A stretch of DNA of 64,000 nucleotides. Origin: Saccharothrix sp. (lineage in GTDB: Bacteria; Actinomycetota; Actinomycetes; Mycobacteriales; Pseudonocardiaceae). Numbering within the stretch: the first letter of the stretch is position 1; each line of letters starts with the position of its first letter. The DNA lies in assembly GCF_031180885.1 (NCBI RefSeq), contig NZ_JAPSLK010000017.1, positions 1-64,000 on the forward strand. Reading direction: 5' to 3'. Under the pieces are notes generated by a model. That model was not told where the DNA came from. It saw nothing but the letters and a program-made list of their open reading frames with translations, and made no database searches. This document shows, in pieces, positions 42,530 through 49,691 of the stretch. Position numbers and translations under genes: made by a program.

Positions 42530-43467
42530 TGCTGCACGAGATCGCCGAGGCCACCCGCCGCTTCCTCGACCTGCTCGACGAGCGGCAGCGCGCGGCGGCG
42601 GTGCGGGACGTCGCCGACGACGACCTGCGCCGCACGTGGGCCTACACGCCCGGACCGCGCCCTGGGCTGGTCCTCGGCGATCTCGACCGCGACCAGCGCA
42701 AGGCCGTGCACGGGCTGCTGGCGTGCGTGCTCAGCCCGCACGCCTACGCGCAGGCGGCGGCCGTGATGGCGCTGGAGGACGTGCTGGACGACCGCGAGGG
42801 CGGGCGGCGGGACCGGCACCAGGGTGACTACTGGACCGTCCTGCTCGGCGAACCGGGGTCCGATGAGCCGTGGGGCTGGCGGGTCGAGGGGCACCACCTG
42901 TCGGTGAGCGTGGTCGTGGCGGACGGCCGCGTGTCGGCGACCCCGTTCTTCCTGGGCGCGAACCCGGCCCGGGTCACCTACCGGGGGCGGACCGTCTCCC
43001 AGCCCCTGCGGCTGGAGGAGGAGCTGGCCCGCGAACTCCTCGACCGCATGGGACGCACCGCGCGAGGCCTCGCCGTGGTGTCCGACCGGCCGCCGCCGGA
43101 CCTGTACACCGGCAACGCGTCCCGGGTCGGCGACATCGAGCCGCAGGGCGTGACGCCGGCGCAGCTGGACCGGGCGTCGCGCGGCCTGCTGGTGGGCCTG
43201 GTGCGCTACTACCTGGACCGCCTGCACAGCGACCTCGCCGACGAGGAGTTCGACCAGCTCGACCTGGACCGGTTGCACTTCGCGTGGCAGGGCTCGGCGT
43301 CGCGGGGCGCCGGGCACTACTACCGCATCCAGGGTCCCGAGTTGTTGATCGAGTACGACAACACGGCCAACGAAGCCAACCACGTGCACTCGGTGTGGCG
43401 CAGGCGTTCCGGGGACTTCGGCGACGACCTGCTGGCGGCGCACCGGGCGGCGGTGAGGCACGAGTGA
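42526..43467 (+). CDS. DUF3500 family protein
   Basis: A 313-aa protein with the DUF3500 pattern: QGDYWTVLLGEPGSDEPWGW, RVEGHHLSVSVVVADGRV, TPFFLGANPARV, and late HFAWQGSASRGAGHYYRIQG, ELLIEYDNTANEANHVHSVW, RRRSGDFGDDLL. It is conserved across bacteria and fungi, with no proven activity. The His, Asp and Glu residues in GHH, HYYRIQGP and EYDN suggest a metal or catalytic site. GTG 42526 or ATG 42529 overlaps the polysaccharide-lyase stop, and its own stop overlaps endonuclease V, so the three are translationally coupled. Confidence 0.85.
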   Translation: MMLHEIAEATRRFLDLLDERQRAAAVRDVADDDLRRTWAYTPGPRPGLVLGDLDRDQRKAVHGLLACVLSPHAYAQAAAVMALEDVLDDREGGRRDRHQGDYWTVLLGEPGSDEPWGWRVEGHHLSVSVVVADGRVSATPFFLGANPARVTYRGRTVSQPLRLEEELARELLDRMGRTARGLAVVSDRPPPDLYTGNASRVGDIEPQGVTPAQLDRASRGLLVGLVRYYLDRLHSDLADEEFDQLDLDRLHFAWQGSASRGAGHYYRIQGPELLIEYDNTANEANHVHSVWRRRSGDFGDDLLAAHRAAVRHE

Positions 43468-44096
43468 CGCCGGAGGAGGCGGTCGCGGAGCAGGAACGGC
43501 TGCGTCCGCTGGTGCGTGCTTCGTGCGACCCGGGTTTCTCGGTCCGGTACGTCGCCGGCTTGGACGTCGCCTATGCGGATGACGACCGGGTGGTCGGTGC
43601 GGTGGTCGTCTTGGACGCGGTGTCGTTGGAGACCGTGGACACGGCGGTGGTCGCTGGTGTTGCCGACTTCCCTTATGTGCCGGGGCTTTTCGCCTTCCGT
43701 GAGCTGCCGACTCTGTTGGCTGCCTTGGACCGGTTGACCGTGCGGCCGGACCTGTTGGTGTGCGACGGGCAGGGGTTGGCGCATCCGAGGCGGTTCGGGC
43801 TGGCGTGTCACATCGGGGTGCTGACCGACTTGCCTTCTGTCGGGGTGGCGAAGACGCCGATGGGTGTTTTCGAGATGCCTTCCGATGAGCGCGGTGCGCG
43901 GACGGACTTGGTGGATGACGGCGAGGTGGTGGGTCGGGCGTTGCGGACGCGGGCCGGGGTGAAGCCGGTGTTCGTGTCCGTGGGGCACCGGATCGACCTG
44001 GACCGGGCGTGCGCCGAGGTGCTGCGACTGTGCTCGGTGCGGTTGCCGGAGACCACCCGGCGGGCGGATGCCCTGGGGCGGGCTCACTTGAGGTAG
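43464..44096 (+). CDS. nfi: Endonuclease V (deoxyinosine-specific)
   Basis: A 210-aa repair or RNA-processing nuclease that cuts one base 3' of inosine. Motifs: VAGLDVAYADD with the first catalytic Asp, VADFPYVPGLFAFRELP, LLVCDGQGLAHPRRFGLACH with the second Asp, and SVGVAKTPMG. All key residues are present and the length is normal. GTG 43464 overlaps the DUF3500 stop by four bases. The 3' end overlaps the convergent GH4 gene by 13 bases. Its coupling to a polysaccharide lyase and DUF3500 looks like chance operon assembly. Confidence 0.92.
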   Translation: MTPEEAVAEQERLRPLVRASCDPGFSVRYVAGLDVAYADDDRVVGAVVVLDAVSLETVDTAVVAGVADFPYVPGLFAFRELPTLLAALDRLTVRPDLLVCDGQGLAHPRRFGLACHIGVLTDLPSVGVAKTPMGVFEMPSDERGARTDLVDDGEVVGRALRTRAGVKPVFVSVGHRIDLDRACAEVLRLCSVRLPETTRRADALGRAHLR

Positions 44097-45574
44097 GCCA
44101 GCTCCGGGTGGCGGTTCAGGTAGGTGTCCAGCAGGCTTTTCGCGATCTTGGTGGAGTCGACGAGCGGGTGCAGGCCGAACGCCTTGAGCGCGGCGGGGTA
44201 GGTGCCTTCGAGGACCAGTCGGTCGATCGCCTTGATCGTTTGGACCAGGCCGGCGGCGTGGTCGGGCAACGGGCTCACCGCGTCCGGCTTGGCACCGTTT
44301 GCTCCTACTGTGCACGGCACTTCTACTACAGCTTTGTGGTCCAGTATGGACAGTGTGTTTCCGTTGCGTACGTTGAGGATTAGCGTAGTGCGTTCGTCGT
44401 TGGCGATGGCGTGCATGAGCTTGAGCGCGACGTGTTCGTACCCGCCGCCTTCGAGGGAGTCGCGCTCCTGCTTCATGTAGGTGGCTTCGCGTTCGAGCCG
44501 GGTCGTCTCCCAGTCGACTTCGCCGTCGTAAAACCGTTGTTGTTGGCGTAGCAGGAACGCGCCCCGGTCGCCCCCCATGGCGTCGCGGGTGTCGTAGTAG
44601 TAGTGCAGGTACTCGTTCGGGATGACACCCAGTGCCCGCAGCCACTCCGCCCCGAACAGCCGACCTTCCTCGAACGACCGGAGCTTGTCGTCGTCGGTGA
44701 GCAGTCGGGGTAGCAGGTTCTCGTGGTCGACGTACACGCCTTGCAGCCAGCCGAGGTGGTTGAGCCCGGCGTAGTCGAACCGGGCGTTCTCGACACCGAG
44801 CGCGCGCTCGACGCGTCGGCACAGGCCGTAGGGGGAGTCGCAGATGCCGATCACGCGGTCGCCGAGGTGGTCGGCCATGGCTTCGGTGACCAGTCCGGCG
44901 GGGTTGGTGAAGTTGATGACCCAGGCCTGCGGCGCGATTTCGGCGATCCGGCGGGCGATCTCCCGCGCCACCGGCACAGTCCGCAACCCGTACGCGATCC
45001 CGCCCGCGCCCACGGTTTCCTGCCCCAACACCCCGTGCGCGTGCGCGACCCGCTCATCCACCGCCCGGCCGCTCAACCCGCCCACCCGGATCGCGGAGAA
45101 CACGAAATCCGCGCCCCGCAACGCCTCGTCGAGGTCCGTCGTCGCCCACACCCGAGGCCCGCTGCCGGCCTCCGGCCCCCGGTGACCATTGTCCCACCCA
45201 CCACCGACAATTCCGCCGCTGTCGCTGTCGCTGTCGCTGCTGCCGCTGCTGTCGCTGGTGCCGCTGCTGTCGCCACCGCCACCGCTGCTGTCGCTGGTGC
45301 TGCTGCCGCTGCTGGCGCCGCCGCTCCCGCTGCTGGCGCCTGTGCTGCCGCCGCCTGCGCTGCTGGCGTGGCCGCTGGTTCGGCCGTGGTTGTCGGTGGT
45401 CCGTGGGACAATGGAAGCGGGGGCCGGAGGCCGGCCCAGCACCTCCTGCACCCGCGCCAGCCGAGCGGCATCGACGTCGTAAAGCACCAGTTCGTCCACC
45501 AGACCGTCGCCCACCAGCGCCCGGTGCACCAACGGCACCCGGAACCCGCCACCGCCCAGGATCACCAGCCTCAC
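44084..45574 (-). CDS. GH4 family 6-phospho-beta-glucosidase with a ~90-residue repeat insertion
   Basis: A 496-aa NAD+/Mn2+-dependent glycosidase. The Rossmann start is LVILGGGGFRVPLVHRALVG. Later come FTNPAGLVTEAMADHLGD, GICDSPYGLCRRV (metal Cys), YAGLNHLGWLQG (metal His) and DTRDAMGGDRGAF. Family members are ~410-450 aa. Residues ~48-137 are an extra segment: GRPPAPASIVPRTTDN (element copy D read backwards), ~57 Ser/Gly/Asp-rich residues, then GGIVGGGWDNGHRGPEAG (copy C). Removing it leaves a normal enzyme joining VQEVLG to PRVWATTDLDEALRGAD. The insert is in frame, in a surface loop after the first beta-alpha unit. GTG 45574 overlaps the LysR stop. Confidence 0.88.
   Translation of the reverse strand: MRLVILGGGGFRVPLVHRALVGDGLVDELVLYDVDAARLARVQEVLGRPPAPASIVPRTTDNHGRTSGHASSAGGGSTGASSGSGGASSGSSTSDSSGGGGDSSGTSDSSGSSDSDSDSGGIVGGGWDNGHRGPEAGSGPRVWATTDLDEALRGADFVFSAIRVGGLSGRAVDERVAHAHGVLGQETVGAGGIAYGLRTVPVAREIARRIAEIAPQAWVINFTNPAGLVTEAMADHLGDRVIGICDSPYGLCRRVERALGVENARFDYAGLNHLGWLQGVYVDHENLLPRLLTDDDKLRSFEEGRLFGAEWLRALGVIPNEYLHYYYDTRDAMGGDRGAFLLRQQQRFYDGEVDWETTRLEREATYMKQERDSLEGGGYEHVALKLMHAIANDERTTLILNVRNGNTLSILDHKAVVEVPCTVGANGAKPDAVSPLPDHAAGLVQTIKAIDRLVLEGTYPAALKAFGLHPLVDSTKIAKSLLDTYLNRHPELAYLK
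45164..45214 (-). repeat. Two-hairpin element, copy C, inside the GH4 gene
   Basis: Read on the minus strand: ATTGTCGGT...GGGACAAT, then GGGGGCCGGAGGCCGGC. It is in the sense of the host gene and in inverted orientation to copy D, 169 bp away. Confidence 0.9.
45215..45383. repeat. Low-complexity Ser/Gly-coding repeat between element copies C and D
   Basis: Imperfect 3- and 6-bp tandem repeats based on GCTGTC, GCTGCC and GCTGGC (plus strand). On the minus strand they code for runs of Ser, Gly, Asp and Ala (SSDSDSDSGG, SSGGGGDSSG). The tract is bounded exactly by the two element copies. Confidence 0.88.
45384..45433 (+). repeat. Two-hairpin element, copy D, inside the GH4 gene
   Basis: Plus-strand copy: GTTGTCGGT...GTGGGACAAT, then GGGGGCCGGAGGCCGGC. 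It is antisense to the host gene, yet its translation in that direction (GRPPAPASIVPRTTDN) is open. Confidence 0.9.
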
Positions 45575-46437
45575 AGCTCACATCCTGCCTCGCCCAACAA
45601 CCCGATGAACGCCCGAGTCAGCGGATCCGGCTCCTTGTGGCTGTACGCGACCAACGTCCGCCGCACCGGCGGGTCCACCCGCAGCACCACCCCGTCGAAC
45701 GTCTCCGGCAGCACGTTCCGCGGCACCAGCGCCGGCCCCAACCCCGCCGCCGCCAGCACGGGCACCGCCGCCGTCTGCTCGGTCCGCACCGCCGCCCACG
45801 GCTGGAACCCGCGCTCCCGGCACGCCGCGTCGACCAGGTCCGCGAGCCCGTTGCCCGGCGCGTAGTGCACCCACCCCTCGTCGGCGAACACCCGCAGGTC
45901 CACCGGTGACCGCAGCTCCGTGTCCGCCGGCACCACCATCACGAACTCCTCCACCCCCAGGGTGTGCGTGAACCCCGGCCAGCCCGGCGGTTCCGGCCCG
46001 ACCGCGACATCCGCCTGACCCTCGGCCATGGCCTCCCGCAGTTCGTCGGCGTGCCGGTGCTCGAACAGCCGGATCCGCACGTCCGGGTGCCGCGCCCGCC
46101 ACGCCCGCAGGACCGGCGGCAGCACGCCCAGCGTCAGCGAGTACAGCGTCGCCACGTGCAGTTCACCGCACTCCAGGCCACCCGCCCGCCGCGCCGCCGT
46201 CAACGCCCGCTCGGCATCGGCCAACGCCTGCCGCGCGAACGGCAGCCAGGCCCGACCGGCGGGCGTCAGCCGCACGGTGCGCGGCAAGCGGTCCAGCAAC
46301 TGCGTGCCCACCGCCTTCTCCAACGCCCTGATCTGGTGCGACAGCGCCGGTTGGGTGACGTGCAGCAGCTCGGCGGCCCGCGTGAAGGACCCTTCGTCCA
46401 CGACCGTCACCAGGTACTCGAACTGCCGCAACGTCAT
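45571..46437 (-). CDS. LysR-family transcriptional regulator
   Basis: A 288-aa regulator. The N-terminal winged helix reads MTLRQFEYLVTVVDEGSFTR, AAELLHVTQPALSHQIRALE, LLDRLPRTVRLTPAGRA. The C-terminal two-lobed effector domain covers ~90-288 (GELHVATLYSLTLGVLPPVL, then GWVHYAPGNGLADLVDAACRERGFQPW). ATG 46437. It is divergent from an esterase-MFS pair across a 70-bp gap and upstream of the GH4 gene, whose start overlaps its stop. By the usual LysR rule it controls the divergent esterase; the effector is unknown. Confidence 0.9.
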   Translation of the reverse strand: MTLRQFEYLVTVVDEGSFTRAAELLHVTQPALSHQIRALEKAVGTQLLDRLPRTVRLTPAGRAWLPFARQALADAERALTAARRAGGLECGELHVATLYSLTLGVLPPVLRAWRARHPDVRIRLFEHRHADELREAMAEGQADVAVGPEPPGWPGFTHTLGVEEFVMVVPADTELRSPVDLRVFADEGWVHYAPGNGLADLVDAACRERGFQPWAAVRTEQTAAVPVLAAAGLGPALVPRNVLPETFDGVVLRVDPPVRRTLVAYSHKEPDPLTRAFIGLLGEAGCEL

Positions 46438-46507
46438 GAAAGCAGTTTATATTGCCCAGTAGATCTATGTCTTGGACTTATGGGTGACACCCGCGCACGA
46501 TCGGGTC

Positions 46508-47398
46508 ATGGCACTGAACGACCAAGCCCGCGCCGTCCTCGACAAGTGGGCGGGCGCGGCACCCCTGGAGACGCTCACCGCGTTCGAAGCCCGCCAGGCC
46601 GGCCTCGGCTACCTGGAACTCCGGGGACCGAAGGAACCGGCCCGGGTGGAGCACTTGTTCATCCCCGGCCCGACCGCCGACCTGCCCGCCCGCGCCTACT
46701 ACCCGGAGACCGGCGAGGGCCCGTTCCCCGGCATCGTCTTCCTGCACGGCAGCGGCTTCGTGATCCTCAACCTGGAGGTCTACGACGTCGCCCTGCGCGC
46801 CCTGGCCAACGCCACCGGGCACGCCGTCCTCGCCGTCAACTACCAGAAGGCCCCGGAACACCCCTTCCCCGTGCCGCTGGACGACTGCCGCGCCGCCACC
46901 GGGTGGTTCCTCGACCACGCCGCCGAACTCGGTGTCGACGGCATCGGCATCATGGGCGACAGCGCGGGCGGCACCCTGGCGGCCACGATCGCGCACGAGT
47001 TCAAGGACCGCCTCAAGTTCCAGGTCCTGGTCTACCCGCCACTGGACACCGACTTCGCCACTGAGTCCTATGTGGACAACGCGCGCGGCTACGGCCTGGA
47101 GCGCGAAGGGATGCGCTGGTTCTGGCGGCAGTACCTGGGCGACCGCGAGCCCACCGCGCAGGCCGCCCCGCTGCGGGCGCACGACGTCAGCGGACCGCCC
47201 GCGTTCATCGCCACCGCCGAACACGACCCGGTCCGCACGGACGGCGAGCGGTACGCGCGCAAGCTCGAAGAGGCCGGGGTCCCGGTGCGGCTGCGCGAGT
47301 TCGCGGGCACCATCCACGCCTTCCTGCTGATGGACGGCGCCTTGGACGAGTACCGCGTGCTGCTGGCCGAACTCGCCGACTGGCTGAAGGCCCGGTAG
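46508..47398 (+). CDS. Alpha/beta hydrolase (hormone-sensitive-lipase family)
   Basis: A 296-aa esterase. Oxyanion-hole motif FLHGSGFVILN replaces the usual HGGG; nucleophile GDSAGGTLAAT (Ser ~160); acid Asp in TAEHDPVRTDGE; His in GTIHAFLLM. All triad residues are present. ATG 46508 is chosen because it gives the normal family start; the frame is open to 46472. It is divergent from LysR and followed after two bases by an MFS gene, so the two are probably co-expressed: hydrolysis plus export or import of a small ester. Confidence 0.88.
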   Translation: MALNDQARAVLDKWAGAAPLETLTAFEARQAGLGYLELRGPKEPARVEHLFIPGPTADLPARAYYPETGEGPFPGIVFLHGSGFVILNLEVYDVALRALANATGHAVLAVNYQKAPEHPFPVPLDDCRAATGWFLDHAAELGVDGIGIMGDSAGGTLAATIAHEFKDRLKFQVLVYPPLDTDFATESYVDNARGYGLEREGMRWFWRQYLGDREPTAQAAPLRAHDVSGPPAFIATAEHDPVRTDGERYARKLEEAGVPVRLREFAGTIHAFLLMDGALDEYRVLLAELADWLKAR

Positions 47399-47400
47399 CC

Positions 47401-48549
47401 ATGCCCCTCGCACTCGTCGCGCTGGCGATCGGCGCGTTCGGCATCGGCACCACCGAGTTCGTCATCGTCGGACTGTTGCCGCAGGTGGCGGCCGATCTCC
47501 AGGTGTCCGTCCCGGTGGCCGGCCTGCTGGTGTCGGGATACGCGCTGAGCGTCGTCGTAGGTGCTCCACTGATCACGGCGTTGGGCTCGCGGGTGCCGCG
47601 CAAGCGTTTGCTCATCGGATTGACGGTGTTGTTCGTCCTGGGCAACCTGCTGTGCGCGGTGGCCGACAGCTACCCGTTGCTGATGGTCGGACGGGTCGTG
47701 GCGGCGCTGTGCCACGGGGCGTTCTTCGGCGTGGGCGCGGTGGTGGCGGCCGGTTTGGTCGCGCCGGACCGGCAGGCGCGGGCGATCGCGCTGATGTTCA
47801 CCGGCCTGACCGTGGCCAACGTGCTGGGCGTGCCGATGGGCACCGCGTTGGGGCAGGAGTTCGGCTGGCGGTCGACGTTCTGGGCGGTGACGGCGCTCGG
47901 TGTCGTGGGGCTGCTGGGCATCCTCGTGCTGGTCCCGCCGCAGCCCGCGTCGGACGGGTTGCGCGGAGAGCTGGAGGTGTTCCGGCGGCCCGGGGTGTGG
48001 CTGGCGCTGGGCACGACGGCGCTCGGGTTCGGCGCGGTGTTCGCCTCCTTCACCTACATCGCGCCGATGATGACCGAGGTCGCCGGGTTCTCGCCGGGCG
48101 CGGTGACGTGGCTGCTGGTGCTGTTCGGGGCCGGGCTGTGCGCGGGCAACGTGCTCGGCGGCCGGGCGGCGGACCGCAGCCTGATGCCAAGCCTGTACGC
48201 GATCCTGGCGGTGCTCGCGGTGGTGCTGGCGGTGTTCGTGTTCACCGCGCGGTCGCAGGTGCTCGGCGCGGTCACCATCGGCCTGCTGGGCGTGGCCGGG
48301 TTCGCCACCGTGGCCCCGTTGCAGAGCTGGGTGCTCCAGCAGGCCGAGGGCGCGCCCGCGCTGGCCTCGGCGGCGAACATCGCCGCGTTCAACCTCGGCA
48401 ACGCGGCGGGCGCGTGGCTCGGCGGCGTCGCCATCGACGCCGGGTTCGGCTACACCGCGCCGAACTGGGTGGCCGCGCTGATGGCGGTGGCGGCGCTGGG
48501 TGTGGCGGTGGCGGGCGGCCGGATCAGGACCCTTGTTCCACTGCGGTGA
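47401..48549 (+). CDS. MFS transporter, AraJ/Cmr-like
   Basis: A 382-aa, 12-helix major facilitator. The start LALAIGAFGIGTTEFVIVGLLPQVA-like motif (G-T-T/S-E-F-x-x-x-G-L-L) is characteristic of the AraJ/Cmr/YdhP drug or sugar exporters. Further conserved are GAPLITALGSRVPRKRLL and GRVVAALCHGAFFGVG. ATG 47401 lies two bases after the esterase stop. Its 3' end overlaps the convergent adenosine deaminase gene by 26 bases. It is probably under control of the LysR gene two loci upstream. Confidence 0.87.
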   Translation: MPLALVALAIGAFGIGTTEFVIVGLLPQVAADLQVSVPVAGLLVSGYALSVVVGAPLITALGSRVPRKRLLIGLTVLFVLGNLLCAVADSYPLLMVGRVVAALCHGAFFGVGAVVAAGLVAPDRQARAIALMFTGLTVANVLGVPMGTALGQEFGWRSTFWAVTALGVVGLLGILVLVPPQPASDGLRGELEVFRRPGVWLALGTTALGFGAVFASFTYIAPMMTEVAGFSPGAVTWLLVLFGAGLCAGNVLGGRAADRSLMPSLYAILAVLAVVLAVFVFTARSQVLGAVTIGLLGVAGFATVAPLQSWVLQQAEGAPALASAANIAAFNLGNAAGAWLGGVAIDAGFGYTAPNWVAALMAVAALGVAVAGGRIRTLVPLR

Positions 48550-49531
48550 TCGCGGCGAGGAGTTCGGCCTTGCGCTCCGGGGAGGCGAAACTGGCGTGGA
48601 CGCCCGCGCGGGCGAGGTCCGCCAGTTCGCTCCGGCCGAGGCCGAATCGCTCGTGGCACAACAGGTATTCGGCGTTGAGGTCGGTGTGGAACATGCCGGG
48701 GTCGTCGGTGGCGATGGTCACCGGCACCCCGGCTTCGAGCAGCCTGGGCAGCGGGTGGTCCTCGATCCGGCCCACGGCGGCCGTGCGCAGGTTGGACGTC
48801 GGGCACACCTCCAGCACGATCCCGTTGTCCCGCAGGTGCGCCAGCAGTTCCGGGTCCCGCACGGCGGCGGTGCCGTGGCCGATCCGCTCCGCGCCCAGGT
48901 CGCGCAGGGCCTCCCAGATCTGGTCCGGCCCGGTGGTCTCACCCGCGTGCGGCACGCTGCGCAGCCCGGCGTCCCGCGCCATCGCGAACGCCTCGCGGAA
49001 CGCCCGGCGCGGCGCGTCCGACTCGCCGCCGCCCAATCCGAACGCGACCGTCCCCGGCGGGCGGTGGTCGACGGCGTAGCGGGCGCTGGTCACCCCGAAG
49101 TCCCGATCCCACGTGCCGGGAACGTCGAACACCCAGGCCAGCTCGACGCCGTGCTTCTCCCACGCCTCAGCCCGGCTCGACGCCAGCGCCTCGTCCAGTT
49201 CGTCGGGCGCGATGCCGGCCCGCAGGTGGCTGGTCGCGCTCACGGTCACCTCGGCGTAGCGGACGTTGCGCCGCGCCTGCTCCTCGGCCAGGCCGACCAC
49301 CAGCGCGGCCACGTCGTCGCCGGTCGTGACCAGGTCGTTGACCTTGGCGTACACGTCGATGAAGTGGGTGAAGTCGGTGAACTCGTAGAACGCGCGGAGT
49401 TCGGCCTCGTCGGTGGGCACGCCGCGGTGCGGGTGCCTCCGGGCGAGGGTGAGGACGGTGTCGAGGGAGGCTGACCCGACGAGGTGGACGTGCAGCTCCA
49501 CCTTGGGCAGCGCGGCGATGAATTCACGCAT
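48524..49531 (-). CDS. add: Adenosine deaminase
   Basis: A 335-aa zinc hydrolase converting adenosine to inosine in purine salvage. Metal and active-site motifs: KVELHVHLVGS (HxH), a conserved Gly-rich GLGGGESDAP, SVPHAGETTGP (His, Glu), RIGHGTAAVRDP and TIATDDPGMFHT (Asp pair). All zinc ligands are present. ATG 49531 is chosen because MREFIAALPKVELHVH is the usual start; the frame is open to 49597. The 3' end overlaps the MFS gene by 26 bases on the opposite strand. No purine genes are adjacent. Confidence 0.93.
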   Translation of the reverse strand: MREFIAALPKVELHVHLVGSASLDTVLTLARRHPHRGVPTDEAELRAFYEFTDFTHFIDVYAKVNDLVTTGDDVAALVVGLAEEQARRNVRYAEVTVSATSHLRAGIAPDELDEALASSRAEAWEKHGVELAWVFDVPGTWDRDFGVTSARYAVDHRPPGTVAFGLGGGESDAPRRAFREAFAMARDAGLRSVPHAGETTGPDQIWEALRDLGAERIGHGTAAVRDPELLAHLRDNGIVLEVCPTSNLRTAAVGRIEDHPLPRLLEAGVPVTIATDDPGMFHTDLNAEYLLCHERFGLGRSELADLARAGVHASFASPERKAELLAAITAVEQGS

Positions 49532-49691
49532 GGCGCGGGCGAGTCTGCACACCTGGTCCGCGCTGGTCAAGCCGCCGATCGTCGGGTGTGCTCGCACTGT
49601 CCACAGAGGACTTGATCGCTACTTGACACGTCTTGTGTCGCAGGGGAAAGGTCTGCGCAAAGCCTGTCGTGGACATGATGGGGGAACTGCC

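Noticed and set aside
45164-45433. Insertion sequence or composite transposon with terminal inverted repeats
   Set aside because: The interior is only 169 bp of simple repeat with no transposase, and no target duplication is evident. Reported instead as a paired non-coding element.
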